The notes under the pieces are model-generated. The model was not told the DNA's origin, searched no databases, and saw only the letters and a list, made by a program, of their open reading frames with translations. From the NCBI GenBank assembly GCA_905210415.1, contig CAJLWM010000013.1, forward strand, positions 1 through 37,941: DNA of 37,941 nt, written 5' to 3'. This document shows positions 8,764 through 16,162 of the stretch, in pieces. This DNA is from an uncultured Prevotellaceae bacterium (GTDB taxonomy: Bacteria > Bacteroidota > Bacteroidia > Bacteroidales > Muribaculaceae). Within the stretch, counting starts at the first letter, position 1; the number at the start of each line of letters is the position of its first letter. The position numbers were made by a program, and so were the translations under genes.

Positions 8764-9285
8764 TCAATTGAGTTTCTCGAGAATCCAAAGATTGTCGAGC
8801 GGAATATTCATTTTCACAAGTTTCTTGGCGTTGTGAATAAAGTTGGCTGCGCTTTCGCGGTCGTCGAATGCGTCTACAATCACATAGTAGAGGTCTTCCT
8901 TAGTGTAGTGGAGCACATAGGATTTGTGGCCCTCACTTTTGAGGCGGTCGCGCATAGAGCGGGCATTCACCACTTGCTTGAATTGGCGAAGCACCACGTT
9001 GTAGCGCTTGGTTTGGTCTTTGGCAATGTCGATGCAAGCCACGAAGCGAGGCACGATGCGCACCGAGTCGCCGTTCACCACGTCGGTTTTGCGGTTTTGT
9101 TCGGCAACAATTTTTGCGTAAGTGTCGGCACCAATGCCTTCTTTGGTTTTCTCCACGGCTTTGTCGTAAGAAGCCTTGTAGTTTTCTTCGGTGGTGTGAC
9201 ATGCCGAGAGGGCAAACAACAGAGTGATAGTGGCGGCAAATGATGCTACGCGCAAGTTAGTTATGCGAGAAATGATATTTTTCAT
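8764..9285 (-). CDS. SPOR domain lipoprotein
   Basis: A 173-residue protein with a lipoprotein signal: basic start, hydrophobic stretch, then LLFALSAC, with the Cys as the likely lipidation site. The C-terminal 75 residues form a SPOR-like fold: YNVVLRQFKQVVNARSMRDR, then a strand with YVLHYTKEDLYYVIVDAF, then DRESAANFIHNAKK. SPOR domains bind peptidoglycan stripped of stem peptides, often at division sites; the role here is inferred. The linker (DKAVEKTKEGIGADTYAKIV) is helical. It is last in an apparent operon of two GH25 lysozymes and a phosphoesterase, 18 bases after the phosphoesterase gene, which fits a cell-wall job. Confidence 0.85.
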   Translation of the reverse strand: MKNIISRITNLRVASFAATITLLFALSACHTTEENYKASYDKAVEKTKEGIGADTYAKIVAEQNRKTDVVNGDSVRIVPRFVACIDIAKDQTKRYNVVLRQFKQVVNARSMRDRLKSEGHKSYVLHYTKEDLYYVIVDAFDDRESAANFIHNAKKLVKMNIPLDNLWILEKLN

Positions 9286-9303
9286 AATAGTTATGTTGAT
9301 GTT

Positions 9304-9816
9304 TTACTTTAGCTTAACTTTTTCTTCGGCGAGCTCTATCACTTCGGCATCGGTGACAGCGCCGTTGTTGATGGTGATTATCACCAGTGTGCGCACGGTC
9401 TGCCAACCTTGCTTGCCTGCTGCACCGGGATTGATGTGAAGCAGATTAAACTCGCGGTCGGGCATGATTTTGAGAATGTGGGAGTGTCCCGACACGAAGA
9501 CGTTGGGGGCAGAGAGGTCGAGGCGGTTTCTGATGCCTGGAGCATATCGCCCAGGGTATCCGCCGATGTGCGTCATCACCACTTTCACGCCGTCGGTTGT
9601 GAATATTTCCATCTCCTTAAATCGTCGGCGAGCCTCTTGCGAATCGATGTTGCCATACACGGCGCGCACCACAGGCGCCACTTTCTCAAGGCGGTCGATG
9701 ATGGTGAGGTCGCCAATGTCGCCGGCGTGCCATATCTCATCGCAACCGCTGAAATATTTTGCGTAGCGGTCGTCCCAAAGGGAGTGGGTGTCGGATAATA
9801 TGCCTATTCGTTTCAT
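9304..9816 (-). CDS. YfcE/MJ0936-type metallophosphoesterase
   Basis: A 170-residue single-domain calcineurin-like phosphodiesterase of the YfcE/YsnB class. All metal-binding motifs are visible: ILSDTHSLWD at the start (Asp and His), WHAGDIGD, VYGNID (Gly-Asn), MTHIGG and SGHSH, with NPGAAG near the end. No signal peptide is present, so it acts in the cytoplasm. The natural substrate of this family is unclear; members hydrolyse model phosphodiesters, and nucleotide turnover is often suggested. It lies 16 bases after the second GH25 gene and 18 bases before the SPOR gene on the same strand, consistent with one transcript. Confidence 0.88.
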   Translation of the reverse strand: MKRIGILSDTHSLWDDRYAKYFSGCDEIWHAGDIGDLTIIDRLEKVAPVVRAVYGNIDSQEARRRFKEMEIFTTDGVKVVMTHIGGYPGRYAPGIRNRLDLSAPNVFVSGHSHILKIMPDREFNLLHINPGAAGKQGWQTVRTLVIITINNGAVTDAEVIELAEEKVKLK

Positions 9817-9832
9817 TACTCAGGTGCTTTGT

Positions 9833-10981
9833 TTAGTTGTCGTCGCTTCGCTTGCGTGTAGAGAAACGTATCGATTTATTTGATTTCTCGGAACTCTTTT
9901 TGCTTGACTTCACATAGCGTGTTTTAGTGCTGATTTCCACGTCTTGTGTTTCGTCGTCTTGCTGCACATCGCTTTGTGTGGCCGTTGCGCCATGCCGGGC
10001 TTCGTATTCGGCTTGCAGTCGTCGAGCTTTAGCTTCTTCTTCGGCGCGCTTGGCAGCCTCTTTGGCTTTGCGTTTCTCTTCTTTCTCGCGTGCTTTGCGC
10101 AGACGCTTTTCCTCTTCGGCTTGCTGGCGCTTGAGCTTGAGCAGGTCTTGGGCGCGGTCTTCGCTCACCTCCGACTTGAATTTAGGAGGAGTGATAACCT
10201 TGATGTCCGATTGGTCGAGCACGAGGTCTTTGGCTTTGATGTTTAGCCCGGTGGTGCCCACTATGTGCTGTGATTTTATTGAGATGTCGTGTACGGTGTA
10301 TCCGTTGCCGAAGCGGCTAAGGTCTACGTTGCCGCGAATGCCGTCGATGCGGCCACGTTCGGTGAATTGCCATATCACATATCGTGTGCCGTCGTTTAAT
10401 TCTGGCTCTGTGTCGGTATAGCGTGCTATGAAGAGAGGGTAGTTGGTAAACAGGTCGGAGAGATTGCGGTTGTAGAAGTTTACATAGGTGTAGATGATAG
10501 GGGCGCACTTATAGTGCTCATAAATAAGCACTGCAAATTCGTGGAGACTGTCTACGAGTTGCTGCTGATTCCATTTGCCCATTGATTCCACATCGATCAT
10601 TGGCACCAGATTTTGCTCATTACGGCGAACGTATTTCTTCATATTCTCAAATTGGTCGGCGATGGATGAAGAGCTGCGCAAGAAATGGTAGCAACCCACT
10701 TTCACGCCGTGCTTGCGTGCTTCGGCGATGTTCTCCTCAAAACGAGGGTCAACGTAGGTGGCGCCTTCGGTGGCTTTGATATAGGCAAACTTGATGTTTT
10801 TGTTCTTGGCAATAGCCGCCCAATCAATGTCGCCCTGATACTTCGATACGTCGATGCCGTCGTAGTTGTCGGCAAGCGATTTGTCGTCGCCAGGCTCTAT
10901 GCCACGGTCTTCGATGTGCGGTATCTGAGCCGAGGCGCATAGTGCTGTGAATAGGAATATGAGTGATATGAGGTGTTTCAT
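9833..10981 (-). CDS. GH25 lysozyme with a charged coiled-coil tail
   Basis: A 382-residue exported protein: signal peptide (about 1-18, ending CASA), then a GH25 muramidase domain (about 40-230). GH25 signatures are DGIDVSKYQGDIDW, FAYIKATEGATYVDPRF, GCYHFLRSSSSIADQFENM and the acidic pair in PMIDVES; IWQFTERGRIDGIRGNVDL closes the barrel. GH25 enzymes cleave the MurNAc-GlcNAc bond of peptidoglycan. Unusually, the tail (about 280-382) is a long Glu/Lys/Arg/Ala-rich helix likely to form a coiled coil, ending in a Ser/Lys-rich basic stretch. Its ATG overlaps the stop of the neighbouring GH25 gene by four bases (ATGA), so expression is coupled. The two proteins are clear paralogues. Confidence 0.92.
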   Translation of the reverse strand: MKHLISLIFLFTALCASAQIPHIEDRGIEPGDDKSLADNYDGIDVSKYQGDIDWAAIAKNKNIKFAYIKATEGATYVDPRFEENIAEARKHGVKVGCYHFLRSSSSIADQFENMKKYVRRNEQNLVPMIDVESMGKWNQQQLVDSLHEFAVLIYEHYKCAPIIYTYVNFYNRNLSDLFTNYPLFIARYTDTEPELNDGTRYVIWQFTERGRIDGIRGNVDLSRFGNGYTVHDISIKSQHIVGTTGLNIKAKDLVLDQSDIKVITPPKFKSEVSEDRAQDLLKLKRQQAEEEKRLRKAREKEEKRKAKEAAKRAEEEAKARRLQAEYEARHGATATQSDVQQDDETQDVEISTKTRYVKSSKKSSEKSNKSIRFSTRKRSDDN

Positions 10982-11712
10982 TTTCTCTTTTTCTTTGATG
11001 AATAAGTGATGCTATATACAGAGAAATCGGGGTGGAAACGCACGAGGTCGACGTTTTCGCTCACGCCCCTCAGTTTGCCTCGTTCGCTGTATTGCCATAT
11101 CGTGTAGCGCGCATTGCCCTTCAGTTTAGGCTTCTGCTTCTTATATTTGGCGATAAACAGGTGATAATTGCCGAAATCCTTCCATAGCAGGTCGTTGTAG
11201 ATGCGTTCGTTGGTGTAAATCATAGGATATACGCCATAGTGCTTCTTCACCATTTTGCAGAACGATTTCAGTTGCTTCACCGCCTTGGTGGCATTTTTTT
11301 CAGAACCGTATTTCTCGAAATCCACCATTGGAATTATGTCTTGTTGACTTGCATCTACGTTGCGCTTAAAGTTGTTGAATTGCGTCTTGGCATCGCAACG
11401 GTAGTTGAAGAAATGATAGCTTCCCGCAAGGATGCCTTTCTTGCGAGCGTGCTTCAGATTGTATTCGTAGTTTGAGTCGGTCCACGTGGCGCCCTCGGTG
11501 GCCTTGATGTAGACAAACTTGATGTCGGGGTGTTCGCGTGTCACCTTACCCCAGTTGATGAGGCCGTTGTGGTGAGAGATGTCGATGCCGTCGATTCGTT
11601 CGGTGCGCTGTTTTTTGCCCCGAGCTTTTCGTTTTGCGTAGGCGGCATCGCCAATGCCTGAAAAACCAAGCACGGCTATGATAAGCGCAAGTATGTAGAA
11701 TCGTTTTATCAT
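10978..11712 (-). CDS. GH25 lysozyme, compact paralogue
   Basis: About 244 residues from the ATG at 11712, which starts a good signal peptide (MIKRFYILALIIAVLGFSG). A longer frame to 11742 adds ten polar residues and spoils the signal, so I reject that start. The GH25 domain has DGIDISHHNGLINW, FVYIKATEGATWTDSNYEYN, GSYHFFNYRC, the acidic pair in PMVDFEKYG, and IWQYSERGKLRGVSENVDL. It lacks the charged tail of its partner and ends with a short Lys/Arg run. A basic stretch (RKARGKKQRTER) follows the signal peptide. First gene of the envelope operon; an upstream -7-like element lies at 11825-11832. It overlaps the next GH25 gene by four bases. Confidence 0.92.
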   Translation of the reverse strand: MIKRFYILALIIAVLGFSGIGDAAYAKRKARGKKQRTERIDGIDISHHNGLINWGKVTREHPDIKFVYIKATEGATWTDSNYEYNLKHARKKGILAGSYHFFNYRCDAKTQFNNFKRNVDASQQDIIPMVDFEKYGSEKNATKAVKQLKSFCKMVKKHYGVYPMIYTNERIYNDLLWKDFGNYHLFIAKYKKQKPKLKGNARYTIWQYSERGKLRGVSENVDLVRFHPDFSVYSITYSSKKKRK

Positions 11713-11824
11713 CACACAATCATATAAAAATCTATGACACACTTGCCATCGCTGGTATGCGAGGAGTATGCCACATCGAGAGTCCGGAACGAGGCCTGAC
11801 CGACCGTCGGAACTTTATCATTCG

Positions 11825-11832
11825 CAAAGTTA
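11825..11832 (-). promoter_or_regulatory. candidate -7 element for the GH25-yfcE-SPOR operon
   Basis: The minus strand reads TAACTTTG (TAnnTTTG). The implied leader to the ATG at 11712 is about 105 bases. No good TTTG is present 19-21 bases upstream, so the support is partial. Confidence 0.4.
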
Positions 11833-11890
11833 GTAATTATGTAGGAAAATGTATGCCAGCCGATGCTGTTTTTTGACTATTTAACTTGAC

Positions 11891-11905
11891 GCGCCTTGGC
11901 GGCGC
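11891..11905 (-). terminator. weak hairpin after the AraC-type gene
   Basis: GCGCC and GGCGC pair around a five-base loop, 18 bases beyond the stop of the AraC-type gene. No T-run follows on the minus strand, so this may be a simple hairpin and not an intrinsic terminator. Confidence 0.25.
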
Positions 11906-11923
11906 AGATGGGTGGCAGGCCGA

Positions 11924-12820
11924 TTATTTGCCGGCATTTGCTCTGATGGAGCGAGGCGAAGAACCCGTCTTAGACTTGACGTATCTGCCGAAGTTTGACA
12001 CGTCGGGGAAGCCGAGTTGCATGGCAATTTCTTTTACAGACAGGTCGGAGCGCAGGAGCAGATACTCAATGCGATTGATAAGGAAGCTGTCGATGAGTTC
12101 TTTGGCGGTTTTGCCAGAGCATACTTTGCAAACGTGTGTGAGATATTTTGGCGACACGTTGAGCCGGTCGGCATAGAATTGTATTGAGCGGTTGGGCGAC
12201 GGCTCGTTGTTGATACTGCTTCCGACCAGTGTGATAAGTCGCTTGAAGAGAATGTCGCATTGGCGCACAGGCACTTGCTGGAAGCTGTCGTCTGCGTTGT
12301 TGTTGGTGTCTACATAGCACACCAAGTCGTTGAGCAAGGAAAGAGTGAAGTGGGTGATGACCGCCTCAAATGCCTTGCCGCGAGGCATTGCCAAGCGGGT
12401 GACAATGAATTTCTCGTATTTGTCGAGCAGATTGAGGAAATCCTTGTCGAGGTGGATAATGGGTCGGCTATGGCTGTTGAATATGTTCGACCACTTGATG
12501 CGCTCGTTGTTGATAATCGACAGCAAGAATTCGCTGGAAAGTATCACCACTCGCGCGTCGAAATTTTGACTGATTTCGCTCTCGTGAAGAATCACGTTTG
12601 GCGGACAAACTATCAAGTCGTGGCGTTTGCCCATGATGGGAATGTTGTTGATAGTGGCTTTCATTTTGCCTTTGGTGACAAACGCAAAAGTGAGCGCGCC
12701 ACGCAGTTCATCATACGAGTCGTTGTGGATATATTTGTTTACGCTTTTGATGAATGTTAGGTGACGTGTGCTGATGAGTATGTCGGGGTCTTGCGAATAT
12801 GCGTTGAGTTCGTTGTCCAT
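11924..12820 (-). CDS. AraC family transcriptional regulator
   Basis: A 298-residue regulator. The N-terminal part (about 15-150) looks like a cupin-type sensory domain (GALTFAFVTKGKMKATIN, HDLIVCPPNVILHES). The C-terminal 100 residues are a double helix-turn-helix DNA-binding domain: SIQFYADRLNVSPKYLTHVC, the first recognition region, then LRSDLSVKEIAMQLGFPDVS and FGRYVKSKTGSSPRSIR, which fits the family consensus. Effector and targets cannot be told from the sequence. It faces away from the small membrane protein gene at 13086, and the space between them holds a promoter for each. The downstream gene on this strand is the GH25 operon, 211 bases away. Confidence 0.93.
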   Translation of the reverse strand: MDNELNAYSQDPDILISTRHLTFIKSVNKYIHNDSYDELRGALTFAFVTKGKMKATINNIPIMGKRHDLIVCPPNVILHESEISQNFDARVVILSSEFLLSIINNERIKWSNIFNSHSRPIIHLDKDFLNLLDKYEKFIVTRLAMPRGKAFEAVITHFTLSLLNDLVCYVDTNNNADDSFQQVPVRQCDILFKRLITLVGSSINNEPSPNRSIQFYADRLNVSPKYLTHVCKVCSGKTAKELIDSFLINRIEYLLLRSDLSVKEIAMQLGFPDVSNFGRYVKSKTGSSPRSIRANAGK

Positions 12821-12864
12821 GCAAAAATGATTGTGAAAAGTTTATACTATCAATAATCAAAACA

Positions 12865-12872
12865 CAAAGATA
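12865..12872 (-). promoter_or_regulatory. candidate -7 element for the AraC-type gene
   Basis: The minus strand reads TATCTTTG, matching TAnnTTTG, about 45 bases upstream of the ATG at 12820. No clear -33 element is seen. The bases just upstream read GCCGAATTG, a weak resemblance to the intergenic repeat found elsewhere in this window; that may be chance. Confidence 0.45.
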
Positions 12873-12985
12873 AAACAATTCGGCAGATATATGAGCATAA
12901 AATGCATATAACTATTTGGACACTGCACAATGGATGGTGAACCGATGTGCAAAGCGATAAAAAAACATAAAAAGCGAGTGTGGGG

Positions 12986-13017
12986 TTTGCTTGGTGTCGT
13001 ATTAATTGCTAACTTCG
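12986..13017 (+). promoter_or_regulatory. candidate promoter for the small membrane protein gene at 13086
   Basis: TTTG at 12986-12989, 20 bases, then TAACTTCG at 13010-13017, one base off TAnnTTTG. The same TTCG variant occurs upstream of the DUF4435 gene. The predicted start near 13024 leaves a leader of about 60 bases. Confidence 0.5.
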
Positions 13018-13085
13018 TAGGTTGAGGCGTAGGGCTTTGTGTGAACGCATGGGACAACTTGCGCTGATATAACACTGAAAATTAT

Positions 13086-13562
13086 ATGAAGACTATTACC
13101 AACATATTTCTTGTGGCAGCACTTGTGGTGTATGTGTTTTTACCATTTTATAATGTAGAATTTGAGGGAGGCATTACCGGTCTCGCATATTCATCACACG
13201 CGATAAGCGAATCGGGCGATTTGTGGAAGCAACTGTTTGCATTGCTGCCCTTTGCAAGCTGCTTTTGCGCCATAGCATTCAACTGCCTGAAGCATCGCTA
13301 TTGGGGTGCTGTGGTGGCTGTGCTGGTGGCTGCAGGCCTTGGCTTCTATATAGCAGCCAAGCACATGGTGCTGATGCAGATGCCAGATGTCTACAACTAT
13401 GTAGGCATAGGCGTGGGATTTAATATCGGATATGGATTGATGATCTGTGCCTTCGCTTCGTCGGTGATATCGTTGCTTCCGTTTAACTTCAATCTTCGTT
13501 TCGAGCTCGATAAGATGCACATACACATTCCTCGCAAAGGCAAGAACTTGCGCAAGGAGTGA
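13086..13562 (+). CDS. small membrane protein, function unknown
   Basis: A 158-residue protein with four likely membrane helices (about 4-22, 49-67, 72-92 and 102-128) and a basic C-terminal tail (HIHIPRKGKNLRKE) that should be cytoplasmic. I do not recognise the family. A short polar loop between the first two helices (GGITGLAYSSHAISESGDLW) should be extracytoplasmic. It runs divergently from the AraC-type gene, which might regulate it, but nothing in the sequence proves this. It converges on the helicase gene, with only 14 bases between the two stop codons and no room for a separate terminator. Confidence 0.65.
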   Translation: MKTITNIFLVAALVVYVFLPFYNVEFEGGITGLAYSSHAISESGDLWKQLFALLPFASCFCAIAFNCLKHRYWGAVVAVLVAAGLGFYIAAKHMVLMQMPDVYNYVGIGVGFNIGYGLMICAFASSVISLLPFNFNLRFELDKMHIHIPRKGKNLRKE

Positions 13563-13576
13563 TAGTGGGGCAGGCG

Positions 13577-15037
13577 TCAGGTGCTCTCCAATGGGCAATT
13601 GATGAGAAACACTTGCTTTCTGGCTCGTGAGATGGCGGTGTAGAGCCATCGGAAGAAATCGAGCTGTGCAAATGCCTCTTCGGCAATATAACCCATATCG
13701 ATAAACACGTTTTGCCATTGGCCACCTTGAGCCTTGTGGCAAGTGACTGTGTAGGCATATTTCACTTGCAAGGCATTGAAGTAGGGGTGCTTTTTCAGAG
13801 CCCTGTAGCGGGTGCGTTTGTCGCCAGTCATTTCGCTGACTACATCGTTGAAGAGTTGCTCGTTCTGTGCTCGTGTTAGCGCGGGGGCATCGCTCACCAG
13901 CGCGTCGAGCACGATTTTCACGTCCATCTCAAGGTTGTCGTGGTCGGGAAACTCCACGGTGACGTCGGCAAAGCGCAATCCGTAGAGCGATTCGGTCTCG
14001 CCATGCACCTTCACCACGCGCATGATGTCGCCATTGGCGATAAAATCCATTTCGCTGTATTGCTCGCTCCAGTAATAATTGTTTTTCGACACCAATAGCA
14101 TGTCGCCGCTCACAAGCTCGTCTTCGCGATAGAGAATCTGATTGCGAATGCCGAGGTTGAATAGTGTGGCGCGCTTGTTGCTGCGCGTGATCACTATCGT
14201 CTCGCCCAGCCCGTCGGTGCTGTAGCAGTCAGAAATCTTTTCGAGAAGAAATTCGCTTGAGATGGATTGTATGTCGGTGTATTGCGAGATATTCAGCACG
14301 GGTTTTTGCAGCGGCGATTGCTGCATCATAATATTGCGCAGCAGAGTGGCATTGCCGAGGATTCCGGAGTGGGCTGATTGGCGGCGCGTGTCGGAGAGGA
14401 AGCACTCATACACCGTCATGCCATAGCCTTGCAGCACGGCACGGCTCAGGGCAGGGCTGTCGGTTTGCCCCACAGGAGGCAACTGTGCGCGGTCGCCGAT
14501 GAGCACCAGGCGGCACCCGATGCCGCTATACACGTAGTGGATGAGGTCGTCGAGCAGGCGGCCTGTACCAAACACCGACCCATCGCCAGGGCTGTTGGAA
14601 ATCATCGAAGCCTCGTCGACGATGAAAAACGTGTTGGTGTGGCGATTGTCGGCAAGTCCGAATCCGCTTGATCCGTAGGCATCTTGGCGATATATTTTGC
14701 GATGGATGGTGTAGGCTGTATGCCCAGAGTATTCGGTGAACACCTTGGCGGCGCGTCCCGTGGGGGCAAGTAGCATGCACTTGATGTTTCGCTCGGTGAG
14801 GGTCTTCACTATTGCACCGGTCATAGAGGTCTTACCAGTGCCGGCGTAACCGCCAAGAAGAAACATAGCATCGTCGGCTGGATGAAAAATAAATCTGCCG
14901 AATTGTGCGATGAGCATCATCTGATCGGGGTTGGGGTCGTAAGGCAGATTTGCCATTACTTCAGCCCCAAATTGCAATACCCGTCGGTCGCTGTCGCTGA
15001 TGTGGCTTGTGGTGCTATGGTTTGCTTCGTTGTTCAT
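13577..15037 (-). CDS. RecD-like ATP-dependent DNA helicase, superfamily 1
   Basis: A 486-residue SF1B-type helicase. Motif I (Walker A) is GYAGTGKTS at 63-71, motif Ia PTGRAAKVF, motif II DEAS at 141-144, and motif III GDRAQLPPVG at 181-190. A UvrD_C_2-like C-terminus has YTVTCHKAQGGQW and WLYTAISRARKQVFLI. It lacks the extended N-terminal domain of RecD2 and the RecBC partners, fitting the stand-alone RecD-like helicases common in Bacteroidota. It probably acts in DNA repair or recombination, with 5'-3' polarity by analogy. A promoter-like element lies at 15069-15076. The divergent neighbour is a uracil-DNA glycosylase-like gene, also a DNA repair function. Confidence 0.9.
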   Translation of the reverse strand: MNNEANHSTTSHISDSDRRVLQFGAEVMANLPYDPNPDQMMLIAQFGRFIFHPADDAMFLLGGYAGTGKTSMTGAIVKTLTERNIKCMLLAPTGRAAKVFTEYSGHTAYTIHRKIYRQDAYGSSGFGLADNRHTNTFFIVDEASMISNSPGDGSVFGTGRLLDDLIHYVYSGIGCRLVLIGDRAQLPPVGQTDSPALSRAVLQGYGMTVYECFLSDTRRQSAHSGILGNATLLRNIMMQQSPLQKPVLNISQYTDIQSISSEFLLEKISDCYSTDGLGETIVITRSNKRATLFNLGIRNQILYREDELVSGDMLLVSKNNYYWSEQYSEMDFIANGDIMRVVKVHGETESLYGLRFADVTVEFPDHDNLEMDVKIVLDALVSDAPALTRAQNEQLFNDVVSEMTGDKRTRYRALKKHPYFNALQVKYAYTVTCHKAQGGQWQNVFIDMGYIAEEAFAQLDFFRWLYTAISRARKQVFLINCPLEST

Positions 15038-15068
15038 ATCACAAAATTAATCAAATATGGCGAAATGG

Positions 15069-15076
15069 CAAAGTTA
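15069..15076 (-). promoter_or_regulatory. candidate -7 element for the helicase gene
   Basis: The minus strand reads TAACTTTG, matching TAnnTTTG, 31 bases upstream of the ATG at 15037. The predicted leader is about 25 bases. No clear -33 element is seen. Confidence 0.5.
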
Positions 15077-15095
15077 GAAACCGAAGTGGATGAGG

Positions 15096-15127
15096 TTTGC
15101 GTGTCGGGTGCAGATGTAGTATCTTTG
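15096..15127 (+). promoter_or_regulatory. canonical Bacteroidota promoter for the glycosylase-like gene
   Basis: TTTG at 15096-15099, 20 bases, then TATCTTTG at 15120-15127: a full match to the TTTG-N20-TAnnTTTG form. The predicted start near 15134 leaves about 19 bases before the ATG at 15153, and AGAGGAG at 15141-15147 gives a good ribosome binding site, rare in this phylum. Confidence 0.75.
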
Positions 15128-15152
15128 CATTAACCCTAAAGAGGAGAAAAGT

Positions 15153-15746
15153 ATGAGTGTAGAAGAATTTGTGAAATATATCAGCAATATGACGCCGCCT
15201 ACTGCCGACAGCTGCAACTTGTATGCTGGCGACGACGCTTTGTCGCGATTGCGTCGCAGCAACCTGAGTGTTTATCTTAGCGAGATGCAATGCCTAAGGC
15301 CAGAGGTGATGCTTGTGGGCGAGGCGCCTGGGGTGCATGGCTGTTACCTTACTGGCATACCATTCACTGCTGAATGGAATATCAGAAACAACTCCTTTTT
15401 TGCCAACCGAGGCTATGGCATATATAGTGAGGAGCCTCATACCGAGGCGAGCGCGTCGGTGATATGGAGCGTGCTCGAGCATAAGCAGCAGTTGCCGCTG
15501 ATGTGGAATATCTTTCCTTTTCACCCGCATCTTGCAGGGAAACCGATGACCAACCGCACGCCCACAAAGCAGGAAATACGCTGCGGCATTGATGTGCTTA
15601 TGGCCTTGCAAACGGTCTTCCCAGGGTTGCGTATGTATGGCGTGGGCCGAAAAGCCGCCGACAGCATGACGATTGGCTATATACGACACCCGGCGCGAGG
15701 CGGTAGCAAAGTGTGTGCCGAGATGCTCAATGCCATCTTGCAGTAA
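15153..15746 (+). CDS. uracil-DNA glycosylase superfamily protein
   Basis: A 197-residue protein of the uracil-DNA glycosylase fold. The N-terminal active-site loop reads VMLVGEAPGVHGCYLTGIPF (GEAPG at 56-60), as in family 4-type enzymes. The central strand reads WNIFPFHPH, and the C-terminal loop with the catalytic-type His is IRHPARGG. The four Cys ligands of the iron-sulfur cluster seen in family 4 enzymes are not in the usual places, so it could be a divergent member with altered specificity or no glycosylase activity. The start follows a strong AGGAG-type site. It is divergent from the helicase gene, suggesting a shared repair context. Confidence 0.8.
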   Translation: MSVEEFVKYISNMTPPTADSCNLYAGDDALSRLRRSNLSVYLSEMQCLRPEVMLVGEAPGVHGCYLTGIPFTAEWNIRNNSFFANRGYGIYSEEPHTEASASVIWSVLEHKQQLPLMWNIFPFHPHLAGKPMTNRTPTKQEIRCGIDVLMALQTVFPGLRMYGVGRKAADSMTIGYIRHPARGGSKVCAEMLNAILQ

Positions 15747-15827
15747 TCGCCACCACGGTTTTTCTGGTCCAGAACAGCCTTACACGATGCAATCCTGTCA
15801 GATTAAACATATTCATTTTAACTAATC

Positions 15828-15860
15828 TGCATCGTTTTAATACGGCATTAAAATGATGCA
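15828..15860 (+). terminator. hairpin after the glycosylase-like gene
   Basis: Fourteen pairs (one G-T) form between 15828-15841 and 15847-15860 around ACGGC. The 5' arm TGCATCG can instead pair with CGATGCA at 15785-15791, extended by GATTA with TAATC. The stems exclude each other. There is no long T-run, so its use as a terminator is inferred from position. Confidence 0.5.
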
Positions 15861-15902
15861 AAAGTGTTATTTTCCCCAACTTCTAATGGCTGATATGGGT
15901 TA

Positions 15903-16090
15903 AACCCAAATCGGTCGTTAGACCGTAAAATGTGAATTATTTTTTACTGCTTGGAGCCTTTCGGTTTTTATAAGGCATCTTTTGCTTGTTTTTAATTCGC
16001 AATGGCTCGCTATTACTCATTAAAAAGCAATCAAAATCTGCGCTTCTAAAACTCCGAAATCCTACCAAGCCCTAATGCCCGAATTGGGTT
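15903..16090. repeat. 188-base imperfect inverted-repeat element, MITE-like
   Basis: The ends, AACCCAAATCGGTCGTTAG (15903-15921) and CTAATGCCCGAATTGGGTT (16072-16090), are inverted repeats with 16 of 19 matches. Nested inner pairs follow: GCTTGG (15949) with CCAAGC (16065), TTTCGG (15959) with CCGAAA (16054), and TTTTTAAT (15989) with ATTAAAAA (16019). The left arm carries a bulge of about 27 bases (15922-15948). TTAA is found at both outer edges. It codes for nothing. The end sequence recurs at four other places in this window. Confidence 0.7.
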
Positions 16091-16111
16091 AATGGATGTG
16101 GCAAAATAAAT

Positions 16112-16142
16112 TATGCGGATGTTGGGGCTCAACATCCGCATA
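16112..16142 (-). terminator. pepT terminator
   Basis: A perfect 13-base stem (16112-16124 with 16130-16142) around a five-base loop lies 20 bases past the pepT stop; on the minus strand it is followed by a T-rich run (ATTTATTTTG). Confidence 0.8.
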
Positions 16143-16162
16143 TTATCGGTGATAGTGTATGA

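Larger units (their letters stand above)
15747..16162. other. 416-base non-coding region between convergent genes
   Basis: No credible gene. From left to right it holds two alternative hairpins after the glycosylase-like gene (15785-15860), a 188-base imperfect inverted-repeat element (15903-16090) and the pepT terminator (16112-16142). It is AT-rich, with several T-runs. Confidence 0.85.

Noticed and set aside
11725..11818. 29-codon minus-strand frame (MIKFRRSVRPRSGLS...) upstream of the first GH25 gene
   Set aside because: Its ATG is only three bases past the -7 box, so it may not even be transcribed; no repeat or conservation to support a leader peptide.
12857..13075. 72-residue minus-strand frame between the AraC and membrane protein genes
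   Set aside because: Covers both promoter regions, has no family likeness and is AT-rich.
15747..16162. tRNA or CRISPR in the 416-base gap
   Set aside because: No cloverleaf with a T-arm GTTC pattern and no regularly spaced direct repeats; the structure is an inverted repeat.
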